DNA of 64,000 bases from Flagellimonas pelagia (GTDB lineage: Bacteria; Bacteroidota; Bacteroidia; Flavobacteriales; Flavobacteriaceae): NCBI RefSeq assembly GCF_003584135.1, contig NZ_QXFI01000013.1:291218-355217 (forward strand). The letters run 5' to 3'. The number at the start of each line of letters is the position of its first letter. The stretch's first letter is position 1. The notes under the pieces were generated by a model. The model was not told the DNA's origin. It did not search any database and saw only the letters and a program-made list of their open reading frames with translations. Both the position numbers and the translations under genes were made by a program. This document shows, piece after piece, positions 53,442-62,695 of the stretch.

Positions 53442-56129
53442 ATGCAGGATAAAAATACGTACTACCTCGGTATAGATATAGGTGGCAGCCATTTTGCCAT
53501 GGGTGTTGTTAATGCCGATACGATGTCTTTGTTAACAGGAACAGTAGAGCGTTTTCCTGTGGATAGTGGATTATCGGCCCTGCCTGTATTGAACCAATTG
53601 ATCCGGGCTATAAAGCAGACCATTACAAATTTTCAAAAACCGATCAAGGGCATTGGAATATCCGTACCCGGTCCATTCGATTATGAACAAGGTGTTTCAT
53701 ACATCTTTGGGCTAAATAAATTTGATTCCCTATATGGGGTCAATATTAAACTGTTCTTGTGGTCCCATCTACAAGACACCTTGGAATCTATTGAACAGAT
53801 AGCCTTCCTTAATGATGCCGATAGCTTTGTACTTGGTGAGACCTATTCCAATAATTTGCATAGCGGTAAAGTCCTAGGGGTAACGCTGGGCACGGGAATT
53901 GGGTCAGGATTTGTGGTCGATGGAAAAGTGGTTACAAATAGCGATGATATACCCGAGGATGGCAATATTTACAACCTTCCCTTTAAAGGGAAAAGAGTAG
54001 AGGACTGGATTTCTACCCAATGGTTTTTGGATACTTTTTTCAAAACTTTTGGAGAGTCCGTGGACAATGTGAAACAAATAGCAGACCGTGCGGAAACCTC
54101 TGAAAAAGCAAGAGACATTTTTGAACAATATGGACAACATTTGGGAGAAGTGATGTGTTCACTTTCTGGCTCGTTCAAACCCGATGCCCTTGTTATTGGC
54201 GGCAGTATCTCAAAAAGTTATCACTTGTTCAACAACGCATTCGAAACGTGTTTTGCGACCCCCAAAAATATTCGAATTACAAAAGGCACGGCCAACGCGG
54301 CCATAGTAGGTGCCGTCATTCATTTAACCATTAAACAGAATAAATTGAGCACAAAAAGAAAAACGGAGCAGTATGTGATGCCAATGCGAGCAGATGAGTC
54401 TAGAAAAGATGAAGGCTATACGGTGTACCCCTCTTTTGAGATTGCAACAGGGACCGTTTCCATGGGTGTTGAAAACCTTGTTGATGAACTTCCCAAAGAA
54501 GGATGTATTCTCATAGATGGTTATATGGGAGCCTACTGGGAGGAGTTTATGGGGCAACTTACCGCTGCCCTTCAAAAAAGGAATGTTGAACATGTCACTT
54601 ATGATATGGCCTCGGCATATAAGGATGTCGAGAGCATTGAAAAAATGGTAGAACCATTTTTGGGCGGGGATGACCCAGTTTTTGGTAAAATCTATTCAGG
54701 TAACCTTAAAGATTTCTTTGATAACCAGAAGCTAAACTCAATCCAGCCAATGGAGGGAATACTAAATGTTTTTTATGGACCAGGGGCGGCCTTAAGTGGG
54801 CAGAAAGGGACCATTATCTATATAGATGTACCCAAGAACGAAATACAGTTCCGTTCCAGAGCTGGACAAGTTGCCAATTTGGGCAATGTCATGGTTGAGG
54901 ATAACAAACAACAGTACAAACGAATGTACTTTATTGATTGGCAGGTACTCAATAAACACAAGCAACAACTTTTAAAGGATATTGATTTTGTTGTTGATGG
55001 ACAGTTTGGGAGTGACATTACTTGGTGTGACGGCGATACCTTGAGGAAGGGACTACAAGAAATGGCATCACATGCCTTTAGACCAAGACCTTGGTTTTCC
55101 CCTGGAATTTGGGGAGGCGATTGGATGAAGGAGAGATTTGGTGAGTTGGCCCAAGACGTTCCTAATTATGCATGGTCCTTTGAGTTGATCGCCCCGGAAA
55201 ATGGAATTGTAATCTCTAAAAATGGAGTGAGGCTGGAAGTATCCTTTGATTTTTTGATGTTCCACGACAATCAGGCTATTTTGGGTGAAGCTGCAAGTAT
55301 TTTTGGTACCGAATTCCCTATTCGATTTGATTACTTGGATACGGTTAATGGACAAAATCTATCCCTACAATGTCATCCCACGGTTGCGTATATGCGAGAA
55401 AATTTTGGACATACTTTCACTCAGGATGAAACCTATTACATATTGGATGCGGAACCAGGAGCGAAAGTCTATTTAGGGTTCAACGAAGGCGTTCAAAAAG
55501 AAGAATTCCGCAATGCCTTGGAACAGAGTCATAGTGAAGCAAAACCTATGCCAGTTGAGGATTATGTCCAAACCTTTGAGGCAAAAAAACACGACCTCTT
55601 CCTTATACCAAACGGAACGGTACATTGTTCCGGAATTGGTAACTTGGTTTTGGAAATCAGTAGTACACCTTACATCTTTACATTTAAGATGTACGATTGG
55701 ATGCGAATGGATTTGGATGGAAAACCAAGGCCGTTGAACATAAAGCGTGGTGTGGAAAACCTCAATATGGAATGTCAGGGAGATAAGGTGCAAGCGGAGT
55801 ATATCTCCAAACCAGAGGTGTTGCAGTCTGGTGATGACTGGAAAATGATTAAGCTGCCTACACACCCTAAGCATTTTTACGAAATCCATAGATATGAACT
55901 AGATAGTGAAATGACCGTATCGACCAATGGGCAGTGTCATATCCTTAATTTAGTGGAAGGCACCAAAATCAATGTTATGGCCAATGGAAGAAGTATGGAT
56001 GTGCACTATGCGGAGACATTTGTGGTTCCAGCTGCCGCGGGTAGTTATACCATCAAAAATTTGGGTACAGGAACTGCCAAAGTGGTCCAATCCAATGTAA
56101 AACCGGAGATTAGTAAAACGGGCCTATAA
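53442..56129 (+). CDS. Fusion of ROK family sugar kinase and class I phosphomannose isomerase
   Basis: One 895-residue frame with three parts and no signal peptide, so cytosolic. Residues 1-300 are a ROK kinase: YYLGIDIGGSHFAMG (phosphate 1), LNDADSFVLGE with the catalytic Asp125, and GVTLGTGIGSGFV (149-157). The usual C-x-C-G-x-x-G-C zinc motif of ROK proteins is missing. Residues 330-590 resemble the kinase-like lead domain known in front of Bacteroidota PMI proteins, but its P-loop is degenerate (IDGYMGAYWEEF). Residues 590-895 are a type I PMI cupin: LSLQCHPT (Gln643, His645), Glu663, and IPNGTVHCSG (His728) as zinc ligands, with arginines near 763-769. Predicted reactions: mannose to mannose 6-phosphate, then to fructose 6-phosphate. 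It sits directly before the sugar transporter gene. Confidence 0.88.
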   Translation: MQDKNTYYLGIDIGGSHFAMGVVNADTMSLLTGTVERFPVDSGLSALPVLNQLIRAIKQTITNFQKPIKGIGISVPGPFDYEQGVSYIFGLNKFDSLYGVNIKLFLWSHLQDTLESIEQIAFLNDADSFVLGETYSNNLHSGKVLGVTLGTGIGSGFVVDGKVVTNSDDIPEDGNIYNLPFKGKRVEDWISTQWFLDTFFKTFGESVDNVKQIADRAETSEKARDIFEQYGQHLGEVMCSLSGSFKPDALVIGGSISKSYHLFNNAFETCFATPKNIRITKGTANAAIVGAVIHLTIKQNKLSTKRKTEQYVMPMRADESRKDEGYTVYPSFEIATGTVSMGVENLVDELPKEGCILIDGYMGAYWEEFMGQLTAALQKRNVEHVTYDMASAYKDVESIEKMVEPFLGGDDPVFGKIYSGNLKDFFDNQKLNSIQPMEGILNVFYGPGAALSGQKGTIIYIDVPKNEIQFRSRAGQVANLGNVMVEDNKQQYKRMYFIDWQVLNKHKQQLLKDIDFVVDGQFGSDITWCDGDTLRKGLQEMASHAFRPRPWFSPGIWGGDWMKERFGELAQDVPNYAWSFELIAPENGIVISKNGVRLEVSFDFLMFHDNQAILGEAASIFGTEFPIRFDYLDTVNGQNLSLQCHPTVAYMRENFGHTFTQDETYYILDAEPGAKVYLGFNEGVQKEEFRNALEQSHSEAKPMPVEDYVQTFEAKKHDLFLIPNGTVHCSGIGNLVLEISSTPYIFTFKMYDWMRMDLDGKPRPLNIKRGVENLNMECQGDKVQAEYISKPEVLQSGDDWKMIKLPTHPKHFYEIHRYELDSEMTVSTNGQCHILNLVEGTKINVMANGRSMDVHYAETFVVPAAAGSYTIKNLGTGTAKVVQSNVKPEISKTGL

Positions 56130-56142
56130 TCAACAGTAGAGC

Positions 56143-57492
56143 ATGGAAGCACAAAAAAACAATTACCTTTTAAAGATTACGGCCATTGGGGCCCTGGGCG
56201 GATTTTTGTTCGGATATGACACTGCTGTGATCTCCGGAGCTATCGGTTTTATGGAAACGAAGTTTTCCCTGACCCCTTCACTAAAAGGGTGGGCAGTGTC
56301 CAGTGCCATTGTGGGCTGTGTTATTGGAGCCTTGACAGCTGGGTATACAGCCGATAGGATTGGCCGTAAAAAGGCCTTGATCATCACAGCGTTGCTATTT
56401 GCCCTGTCTGCCGTTGGTTGTTTGTTGGCACCAAGTTTCACACTTTTGGTGATTGCAAGGATCATTGGAGGTGTAGGAGTTGGTGCGGCTTCCATGCTTT
56501 CACCTTTGTATATTTCGGAGATTTCACCGGCGGAAAAAAGAGGTTCTTTGGTCTCTCTGTACCAGTTGGGAATCGTTTTGGGAATTATCATAGTGTATTT
56601 CTGCAATTATTTAGTGTCGCAATCAGGCGACGAAGCTTGGAATATTGAATACGGATGGCGTTATATGCTGGGATCAGAGGCTATACCGGCCATATTGTTT
56701 TTGGTGGCCTTGTTTTTCGTGCCCGAAAGTCCAAGGTGGCTCTCCAAAAATGGAAACAATGCAGTTGCACTTCAAATCTTGGAAAGATTGAATCCGAAGG
56801 AAGAAGCACAAAAAGTCCATCAAGAAATAAAGACGGCCCTTCAACAGGAAAAGGGCAAATTGTCGGAATTGTTCGAAAAGGGATTCAGGACCGCGATCAT
56901 TATTGGGATTGTCCTTGCACTTTTTTCACAGATTACCGGTATAAATGCCATTATGTATTACGCTCCGGAAATATTGAAATCTGCTGGTTTTGGGGTGGAC
57001 TCTGCCCTTATGCAAACGGTTCTTATTGGCGTGATAAACTCCATATTCACCTTTGTAGCCATTAAATACATAGATAAAGCAGGGAGAAGAAAACTATTGT
57101 TATGGGGAATAACGGGTATGATAATATGTTTGTTGGTCATTGGGGGCTTATATCGATTTGATGCTCTTCAAGGACCATGGCTGCTCATTTTCATATTGGG
57201 TTTTGTAGCTTGTTTTGCATCTTCCTTAGGGCCTATCCCATGGGTGTTGATTTCGGAAATTTTTCCAACAAAAGTGCGCGGGGTGGCCATGTCCATATGT
57301 GTAATGGTACTATGGATAGGGGTTATGCTAATATCACAATTCACCCCCGTTTTATTGAGCGACCTAGGACCTTCCTTTACATTTTGGTTGTTTATGGTCA
57401 ATGCCATTTTCCTATGGGTATTCACATATAAAATGATTCCTGAGACCAAGGGCAAGACCTTGGAAGAAATTGAAATGGGTTGGAAAAAATAA
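56143..57492 (+). CDS. Sugar porter family MFS transporter (XylE/GalP type)
   Basis: A 449-residue, twelve-helix major facilitator. The sugar-porter marks are GGFLFGYDTAVISGA, DRIGRKKALI (loop 2-3), PLYISEISPAEKRGSLVSLYQLGIVLGI, PESPRWLSKNG (end of helix 6), QITGINAIMYYAPEI, DKAGRRKLLLWG and PETKGKTLEEIE at the C-terminus. It is a proton- or sodium-coupled monosaccharide importer. It starts 13 bp after the kinase-isomerase fusion, so mannose is the most likely substrate, taken in for phosphorylation by that enzyme. Confidence 0.95.
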   Translation: MEAQKNNYLLKITAIGALGGFLFGYDTAVISGAIGFMETKFSLTPSLKGWAVSSAIVGCVIGALTAGYTADRIGRKKALIITALLFALSAVGCLLAPSFTLLVIARIIGGVGVGAASMLSPLYISEISPAEKRGSLVSLYQLGIVLGIIIVYFCNYLVSQSGDEAWNIEYGWRYMLGSEAIPAILFLVALFFVPESPRWLSKNGNNAVALQILERLNPKEEAQKVHQEIKTALQQEKGKLSELFEKGFRTAIIIGIVLALFSQITGINAIMYYAPEILKSAGFGVDSALMQTVLIGVINSIFTFVAIKYIDKAGRRKLLLWGITGMIICLLVIGGLYRFDALQGPWLLIFILGFVACFASSLGPIPWVLISEIFPTKVRGVAMSICVMVLWIGVMLISQFTPVLLSDLGPSFTFWLFMVNAIFLWVFTYKMIPETKGKTLEEIEMGWKK

Positions 57493-57499
57493 AGCTATT

Positions 57500-59482
57500 A
57501 TGATAAGAACATGCTCAAAGCTAATGTGGTCAATTCTCTTACTTATACCCATGTTGATGTGTGGGCAAATAGAATTACCGCCAGTTTTTTCATCCAATAT
57601 GGTATTGCCTCGTAATGTAAATATTCCCATTACGGGAACAGCCAAACCAAAAGCCGGATTGACCGTCTCCATCGGTGGACAAATCCATAGGGTCAAATCC
57701 AATAAAAGTGGAGCCTGGAAGGTGACATTAGATCCAATGCCCCATGGAGGACCTTTTATTCTGGAGATTGAAGAAGGAAATGGGGAAAAACTGGTCTTGG
57801 AAAACCTGTTGGTTGGTGATCTTTGGCTTTGTGCAGGGCAATCCAATATGCAGTATACGCCCAATATGCTAAATTACACCGAAACCGCGGATAATGATTA
57901 TGATGTCCCCAATCTTAGGCTTTGCTCTGTGTGGGTAGACCGGGATTATCTCCCTAGGGAAAAAGTGTCCAATGCAATTTGGCAGGAAGTGACCAAGGAA
58001 ACGGCTAGAAACTTCAGTGCCGTCGGATATTTTTTCGGAAAAGAATTGGTCAAGGAGAAAGACATTCCTATTGGACTGGTTAGCAGTAATCTTGGGGCCA
58101 CGGCCATTGAGACATGGATGGGGATGGATGTTCTTAAAACCTTTCCTCAGTTTGATGAGGTCACTGGAAAAGTAACCAAAATCAATAAAAGTTTTGAAAC
58201 CTTGGATTCGGAGTTTAAGAAGTTCAGAAAAAAATGGGATGACAAATATTACTTGAAAGGACCCGGGATAGAAGAAAAGTGGTACGAGCAAGGGTATGAC
58301 TATTCGGATTGGGAAGAATGTACCTTGCCCGCTTTTTGGTCTGATTTTGGATATGGGTCACACGATGGGAGCATTTGGTTCAAGCGCACTTTTGATTTGG
58401 ATGCTGACCAATTAAAGAGTGATTTCAATATTGTTCTCAACCAAATTGATGATTATGATAGGGTATGGGTCAATGGGGTACAGATAGGGGAGTCTTTTGG
58501 AAAAAGCAATTTCAGGAATTATTCCGCATCCAAAGATATTCTTCGGGAAAAGGGAAATATACTCACCGTACGTGTTTTTGATGTTGGCGGAAAGGGAGGA
58601 ATCTACACCAATGCCTTTTGGGGCAATTCCATCCTCAACGGAACTTGGAAGTACAAAAAAGGAGTGAGTATAGACAGTAATCGGTTTCCGCAACCTGAAG
58701 TGTCCAATGGCAGTCCATTCTCGCACCCTATGCTCTTGTACAATGCCAGTATAGCTCCCTTACATAAATTGCCCATAGCAGGGGTAATTTGGTATCAAGG
58801 AGAATCCAATGCGTCCAGAGCAGTGGAATATGGTTCTTTGCTGCCAGCTATGATCCAAGATTGGCGAGAAAAATGGAACCATCCCAAAATGTCTTTTTTG
58901 GTAGTTCAATTGGCCAATTACCGACAAGAGGATAAAACACCTACAAATAGTAACTGGGCAGAACTCCGCGAGTCCCAAATGAAAGCTACTGCTTTGGAAA
59001 ATGTTGACATTGTTACTGCCATAGATATTGGTGAGGCCAATGACATCCACCCTTATAATAAAAAAGAAGTAGGAAGAAGATTGGCATTGTTGGCCAAACA
59101 TTACAATTATGGGGACATACTTAAAAAAGGCCCTGTTTACAAATCCCATAGTCTAAACGATACATCCATTTTGGTCGAGTTTGAGACCCATGGAGGTAAA
59201 TTGGTTAGTAAGGACAAGTATGGCTATTTAAGGGGCTTTGCCATAGCTGGGAAGAATGGCGAGTTCAAATGGGCCAAAGCAGAGTTGGTAACTACGAACA
59301 CGGTAAAGGTGTACCATGAAAATATCAAAAATCCAAAGTATGTAAGGTACGCTTGGTCTGATAATCCCGGACAATTGGACTTGACAAATGCAGAAGGACT
59401 GCCCGCGTTTCCTTTCCGAACCGATAGTTTTGAGTTGGGCACTTCCAAGAAAACATATCAATACGATTCCCATGCATTTTAA
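57500..59482 (+). CDS. Sialate O-acetylesterase-like (SASA) enzyme with inserted beta-sandwich domain
   Basis: About 660 residues. A signal peptide (LMWSILLLIPMLMCGQ) leads into the SGNH-type esterase. Its blocks are DLWLCAGQSNMQYTP with the nucleophile serine, GLVSSNLGATAIETWMG, GVIWYQGESNASRAVEY, and IGEANDIHPYNKKEVGRRLA with the Asp/His pair. Residues about 265-390 (EKWYEQGYDYSDWEECTLPAFWSDFG ... VWVNGVQIGES ... ILTVRVFDVGGKGGIY) form a GH2-type sugar-binding sandwich placed between the esterase parts. The family removes O-acetyl groups from sialic acids or other glycans; an acetylated mannoside fits this locus. The start at 57500 is 7 bp after the MFS stop. Confidence 0.9.
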   Translation: MIRTCSKLMWSILLLIPMLMCGQIELPPVFSSNMVLPRNVNIPITGTAKPKAGLTVSIGGQIHRVKSNKSGAWKVTLDPMPHGGPFILEIEEGNGEKLVLENLLVGDLWLCAGQSNMQYTPNMLNYTETADNDYDVPNLRLCSVWVDRDYLPREKVSNAIWQEVTKETARNFSAVGYFFGKELVKEKDIPIGLVSSNLGATAIETWMGMDVLKTFPQFDEVTGKVTKINKSFETLDSEFKKFRKKWDDKYYLKGPGIEEKWYEQGYDYSDWEECTLPAFWSDFGYGSHDGSIWFKRTFDLDADQLKSDFNIVLNQIDDYDRVWVNGVQIGESFGKSNFRNYSASKDILREKGNILTVRVFDVGGKGGIYTNAFWGNSILNGTWKYKKGVSIDSNRFPQPEVSNGSPFSHPMLLYNASIAPLHKLPIAGVIWYQGESNASRAVEYGSLLPAMIQDWREKWNHPKMSFLVVQLANYRQEDKTPTNSNWAELRESQMKATALENVDIVTAIDIGEANDIHPYNKKEVGRRLALLAKHYNYGDILKKGPVYKSHSLNDTSILVEFETHGGKLVSKDKYGYLRGFAIAGKNGEFKWAKAELVTTNTVKVYHENIKNPKYVRYAWSDNPGQLDLTNAEGLPAFPFRTDSFELGTSKKTYQYDSHAF

Positions 59483-60659
59483 ATATAAAATAGGAAGCTT
59501 TCTAATTGTATTATTGTTGTCCACTAATCGGATTTCGGCGCAAGAAAAGTCGGTGCAGGATATCGGTTCATATGACTTTCAGGCAGCGCCGGCCCCCGAA
59601 TGGACAGAGTTAATGGAGCGTACCTCGGGTTGGTTTGGGGCAGATGGGATATTTACCATTCCTTTAGATGGTGTGGAAAATCAAGGAGACGGAGAAAAAG
59701 AGACCCTCTTTATTTTTAGCGACACCTATGTAGGAGAGGTTGTAAACAATGTGCCAAAACCCGGTAATGTTATGGTGAACAATACTACCGCATGGATGAA
59801 GGGGCTGGAACCAAAGAAATCGGCCATTGATTTTGAGTACAATTTGGATGGTGATGGGAAGCCAACATCCTATTTTGTTCCAAATAATATAAATGCCAAA
59901 GCCAATGAGTATTTCTGGTTGGGGGATGGGTTTATAAACCATCATAAGGACAATGCGCTCTACCTATTTGCCTATCATGTACATAAAACCGGTCCCAATG
60001 TTTTTGATTTTGAACAGACCAACATAACATTGTTGAAAGTTGATGACCCTACCAAAGAAGGAATCTCAACATCGACTCAAATAGCGACCGATTTAGGGTT
60101 TGTGCACCCAACAGAAGGGCGGGTATATTTTGGTAGCGGACTTTTCGTGAATACTAAGGAAGCCAATGCACCAAATCCAGATGGATATGTTTACATCTAT
60201 GGTATCATGGAACGGCAAAAGTCCTTGATAGCCGCAAGGGTACTACCTGAAAATGTTGAAAATGTTGACGAATGGCGTTTCTGGAACGGTAGGGAATGGG
60301 TGGTGCAAAAGGAAGAGGTCGCGGAAATAACAAATGCAGTTTCCAACGAACTCAGCGTAACTCCAACAGAAGACGGCAATTTTTTACTCACGTTTACGGT
60401 TTTGGGCCTTTCCGATAAGGTAGGTATACGTGTGGGGACAAGCCCTGTGGGGCCCTTTGGTGAAATCCATGAGGTGTATACTTGCCCGGAATACAAGGAA
60501 AAAGGACTTTTCCCGTACAACGCAAAAGCGCATTATCATTTATCAAAACCCGGGGAACTGTTGATCAGTTACAATACAATTACGCTAAACTTTTGGGAAG
60601 ATATTCAAAAAGACGCGAGTATATATCACCCTAGATTTATAAAAGTAAAATATAAGTAA
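59472..60659 (+). CDS. DUF5005/DUF4185-like five-bladed beta-propeller protein, exported (paralogue A)
   Basis: About 395 residues. It starts at the ATG at 59472, which overlaps the esterase stop by 11 bp and begins a signal peptide (YKIGSFLIVLLLSTNRISAQ). Repeated propeller-type blocks are WFGADGIFTIPLDG, TLFIFSDTYVGEV, FWLGDGFINHH, YFGSGLFVNTKEANAPNPDGYVYIYG, LIAARVLPENV, WRFWNGREWV, VSNELSVTPTEDGNFLLTF and YNAKAHYHLSKPGELLISYNT. This is like DUF5005 or DUF4185 proteins, some relatives of which are glycosidases. It shares most of these blocks with the gene that follows, so the pair is a tandem duplication. Activity on the mannoside is inferred from the operon only. Confidence 0.75.
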   Translation: MHFKYKIGSFLIVLLLSTNRISAQEKSVQDIGSYDFQAAPAPEWTELMERTSGWFGADGIFTIPLDGVENQGDGEKETLFIFSDTYVGEVVNNVPKPGNVMVNNTTAWMKGLEPKKSAIDFEYNLDGDGKPTSYFVPNNINAKANEYFWLGDGFINHHKDNALYLFAYHVHKTGPNVFDFEQTNITLLKVDDPTKEGISTSTQIATDLGFVHPTEGRVYFGSGLFVNTKEANAPNPDGYVYIYGIMERQKSLIAARVLPENVENVDEWRFWNGREWVVQKEEVAEITNAVSNELSVTPTEDGNFLLTFTVLGLSDKVGIRVGTSPVGPFGEIHEVYTCPEYKEKGLFPYNAKAHYHLSKPGELLISYNTITLNFWEDIQKDASIYHPRFIKVKYK

Positions 60660-60686
60660 ACGAGTACTGGACTTAAAAAAAAACAT

Positions 60687-61910
60687 ATGAAAAACTGGAT
60701 AAATGGAATGACAATTAGGGTAAGTATTTTGTCAATTGTCATGACGAGTATAGGCTGCAAAGACAAAACAAAAGAAACACCGATAGCGGATAATAATAAA
60801 GAACCAGAGACTATTGTTGCTGTAACATCCCCTAAATGGAGCCAGCTCTTTATTAAAAATGAAGGATGGTTTGGTGGAGATGGCATTTTTGGAATTCCTA
60901 TGGATGGCAAAGAATTTGTTGCCGCAACAGATAGCACGGTCACACTTTTTACTTTTGGGGACACCATGATTGGCCATCATGATGGGCAAAGCTTACAGCC
61001 GGAAGATTTTTTAATGATCAATAACTCCGTGGGAATCCTGAAAGGCAAAGAACCAAATGCAGATAATATTACGTTCTATTGGAAAGAAAGCGAGGGTCAA
61101 CAGGCCAAAGCACTTTTTAAGCCCAACACACCAAACTCCAGACCACATGATTATTATTGGTTGGGAGATGGATTTGTAAACACAGAGGGAGACGAAAACC
61201 TTTATGTTTTTGCTTACCCGGTTCGGGAAAAAGATACCACGGGTATAGGAGGTTTTAATTTTGAACAAGTTGGCGTAAATTTATTGCAAATACCCAAGAA
61301 CAGTACGCCTCCGTATTTAGATCATACCCAATTGGAAACTCCATTTTTTGATTCAGCAACCCAAACTTCATTTGGCAGTGCCATTTATGTGAACACGGAA
61401 TCAGCGGGAGCTCCGGACCCCGATGGCCATATCTATACATATGCGGTGTCCAACCAAGAAGGTACCAAGGGCCTGTTGGTCGCAAGGGTATTGCCCGAGT
61501 ATTTGACAAAGTTTGATCACTGGAAATTTTGGAACGGTCAAGATTGGGTGGCAGAAATGGAAGAAGCAATTATGATAGCCAAGGATGTTTCCAATGAAAT
61601 GAGCGTATCCCCTTTATCTGATGGCAGAATTGTATTGACCTACCAACGTTTTACCATGGGACCTGAGGTGGCCATACAAATTGGCGAGTCCCTCGTTGGG
61701 CCATTTGAGGAGCCTGAAATAGTGTATTTGACCACTGAGAATGATACCCATAAAACCTATTTCACATATAACGCCAAGGCTTACCCGCACCTATCTAAAC
61801 CTGGTACTCTTTTAGCAAGCTATAATGTGAATTCATTTGATTTTTGGGCAGATATTTTAAAGGACCCCAATCTATACAGACCACGGTTCCTTGAAATCTC
61901 TTTGGAATAG
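60687..61910 (+). CDS. DUF5005/DUF4185-like beta-propeller lipoprotein (paralogue B)
   Basis: A 407-residue paralogue of the preceding protein. It differs in having a lipobox (SIVMTSIGC, Cys24), so it should be membrane-anchored where copy A has a plain signal peptide. Shared blocks are WFGGDGIFGIPMDGKE, TLFTFGDTMIGHHDG, YWLGDGFVNTEGD, FGSAIYVNTESAGAPDPDGHIYTY, LLVARVLPEYL, WKFWNGQDWV, VSNEMSVSPLSDGRIVLTY, YNAKAYPHLSKPGTLLASYN and PRFLEISL. The acidic and aromatic residues kept in both (G-D-G, S/G-D-T, G-D-G-F) could line an active site. It is the last gene of the operon, 4 bp before the convergent GntR gene. Confidence 0.75.
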   Translation: MKNWINGMTIRVSILSIVMTSIGCKDKTKETPIADNNKEPETIVAVTSPKWSQLFIKNEGWFGGDGIFGIPMDGKEFVAATDSTVTLFTFGDTMIGHHDGQSLQPEDFLMINNSVGILKGKEPNADNITFYWKESEGQQAKALFKPNTPNSRPHDYYWLGDGFVNTEGDENLYVFAYPVREKDTTGIGGFNFEQVGVNLLQIPKNSTPPYLDHTQLETPFFDSATQTSFGSAIYVNTESAGAPDPDGHIYTYAVSNQEGTKGLLVARVLPEYLTKFDHWKFWNGQDWVAEMEEAIMIAKDVSNEMSVSPLSDGRIVLTYQRFTMGPEVAIQIGESLVGPFEEPEIVYLTTENDTHKTYFTYNAKAYPHLSKPGTLLASYNVNSFDFWADILKDPNLYRPRFLEISLE

Positions 61911-61914
61911 TGGC

Positions 61915-62673
61915 TTAACGTTTAATGTCTATACTATAAGTGAATTGATCGGCCCGGTAATAACCTATGTTGTATTCTATAGGTCTATTGCCAGGGTCGT
62001 AGACTACCCGTTTTCTTTGTAGAATGGCCGAATTTACCGGAACTCCCAATTTCTCCGCAAGAAATTTATTGGCTAAAATAGCGCTTATTTGTTCTCTGGA
62101 AAGAACAGGGATGGTATGATATTCATGTTCCAAGATATCGTAGAGATGACGTTCAAAATCCTCATTTCCTGTAATGCCTATTCTTGGGTGAAAATAACTC
62201 ACGAAGTATACAAAAGGACCGTTGTCCAAACCACGAAGTCTTTCTAATCTGAAAAGTTCATGCCCCTCCTTTACTTCCAATTGTTCCGAAATTTCCGCGC
62301 TTACTTTGATTTGGGAAACCTTGATTTCGTAATTTCTAAAGTTAATCCCTTGAGCGTGCATTTCTTGGCTAAAACTAACCCAATTGGATAGCTTGGTTTC
62401 GACCTGCTTTTTTGCTACTTTGGTGCCAACCCCTTTTTTTCTTATCAACAGCTTTTCTTGAACCAACCTATTGGTGGCCTGCCGAATTGTATTCCTGGAA
62501 ATCCCAAGTCGTTTGGATAGGTCAACTTCCTTAGGTAAAAACTTGCCATTTTGGTAATCTGGGTCGTTTATCATATCACGAAGGATTTCCTCAACCTGTA
62601 GATGCAAGGGTACTGGACTATCGTGATCGATGCTAAGGGACTTAAGGTTAAGTATGTTCTTTTGTTGAGACAT
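61915..62673 (-). CDS. GntR family transcriptional regulator with UTRA ligand domain
   Basis: A 252-residue regulator. The N-terminal winged helix includes PVPLHLQVEEILRDMI, FLPKEVDLSKRLGISRNTIRQATNRLVQEKLLIRKKGVGTKVAKK, the HutC-type GntR form. The C-terminal UTRA domain (EGHELFRLERLRGLDNGPFVYFVSYFHPRIG ... LGVPVNSAILQRKRVVYDPGNRPIEYNIGYYRADQFTYSIDI) binds small effectors such as sugar phosphates. It faces the end of the mannoside operon at 4 bp, so it is its likely repressor, released by an intermediate such as mannose 6-phosphate. The other possible target is the repeat at 40801-40828. This link is inferred. Confidence 0.92.
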   Translation of the reverse strand: MSQQKNILNLKSLSIDHDSPVPLHLQVEEILRDMINDPDYQNGKFLPKEVDLSKRLGISRNTIRQATNRLVQEKLLIRKKGVGTKVAKKQVETKLSNWVSFSQEMHAQGINFRNYEIKVSQIKVSAEISEQLEVKEGHELFRLERLRGLDNGPFVYFVSYFHPRIGITGNEDFERHLYDILEHEYHTIPVLSREQISAILANKFLAEKLGVPVNSAILQRKRVVYDPGNRPIEYNIGYYRADQFTYSIDIKR

Positions 62674-62676
62674 TAA

Positions 62677-62695
62677 ACAAACTTATAAAATTTGT
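62677..62695 (-). promoter_or_regulatory. Promoter/operator candidate of the GntR gene
   Basis: On the minus strand TAAGTTTG (62685-62678) matches the -7 box 4 bp before the ATG, which would make the message nearly leaderless. It lies in an imperfect palindrome with ACAAA and TTTGT ends, a possible self-repression site. Confidence 0.35.
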
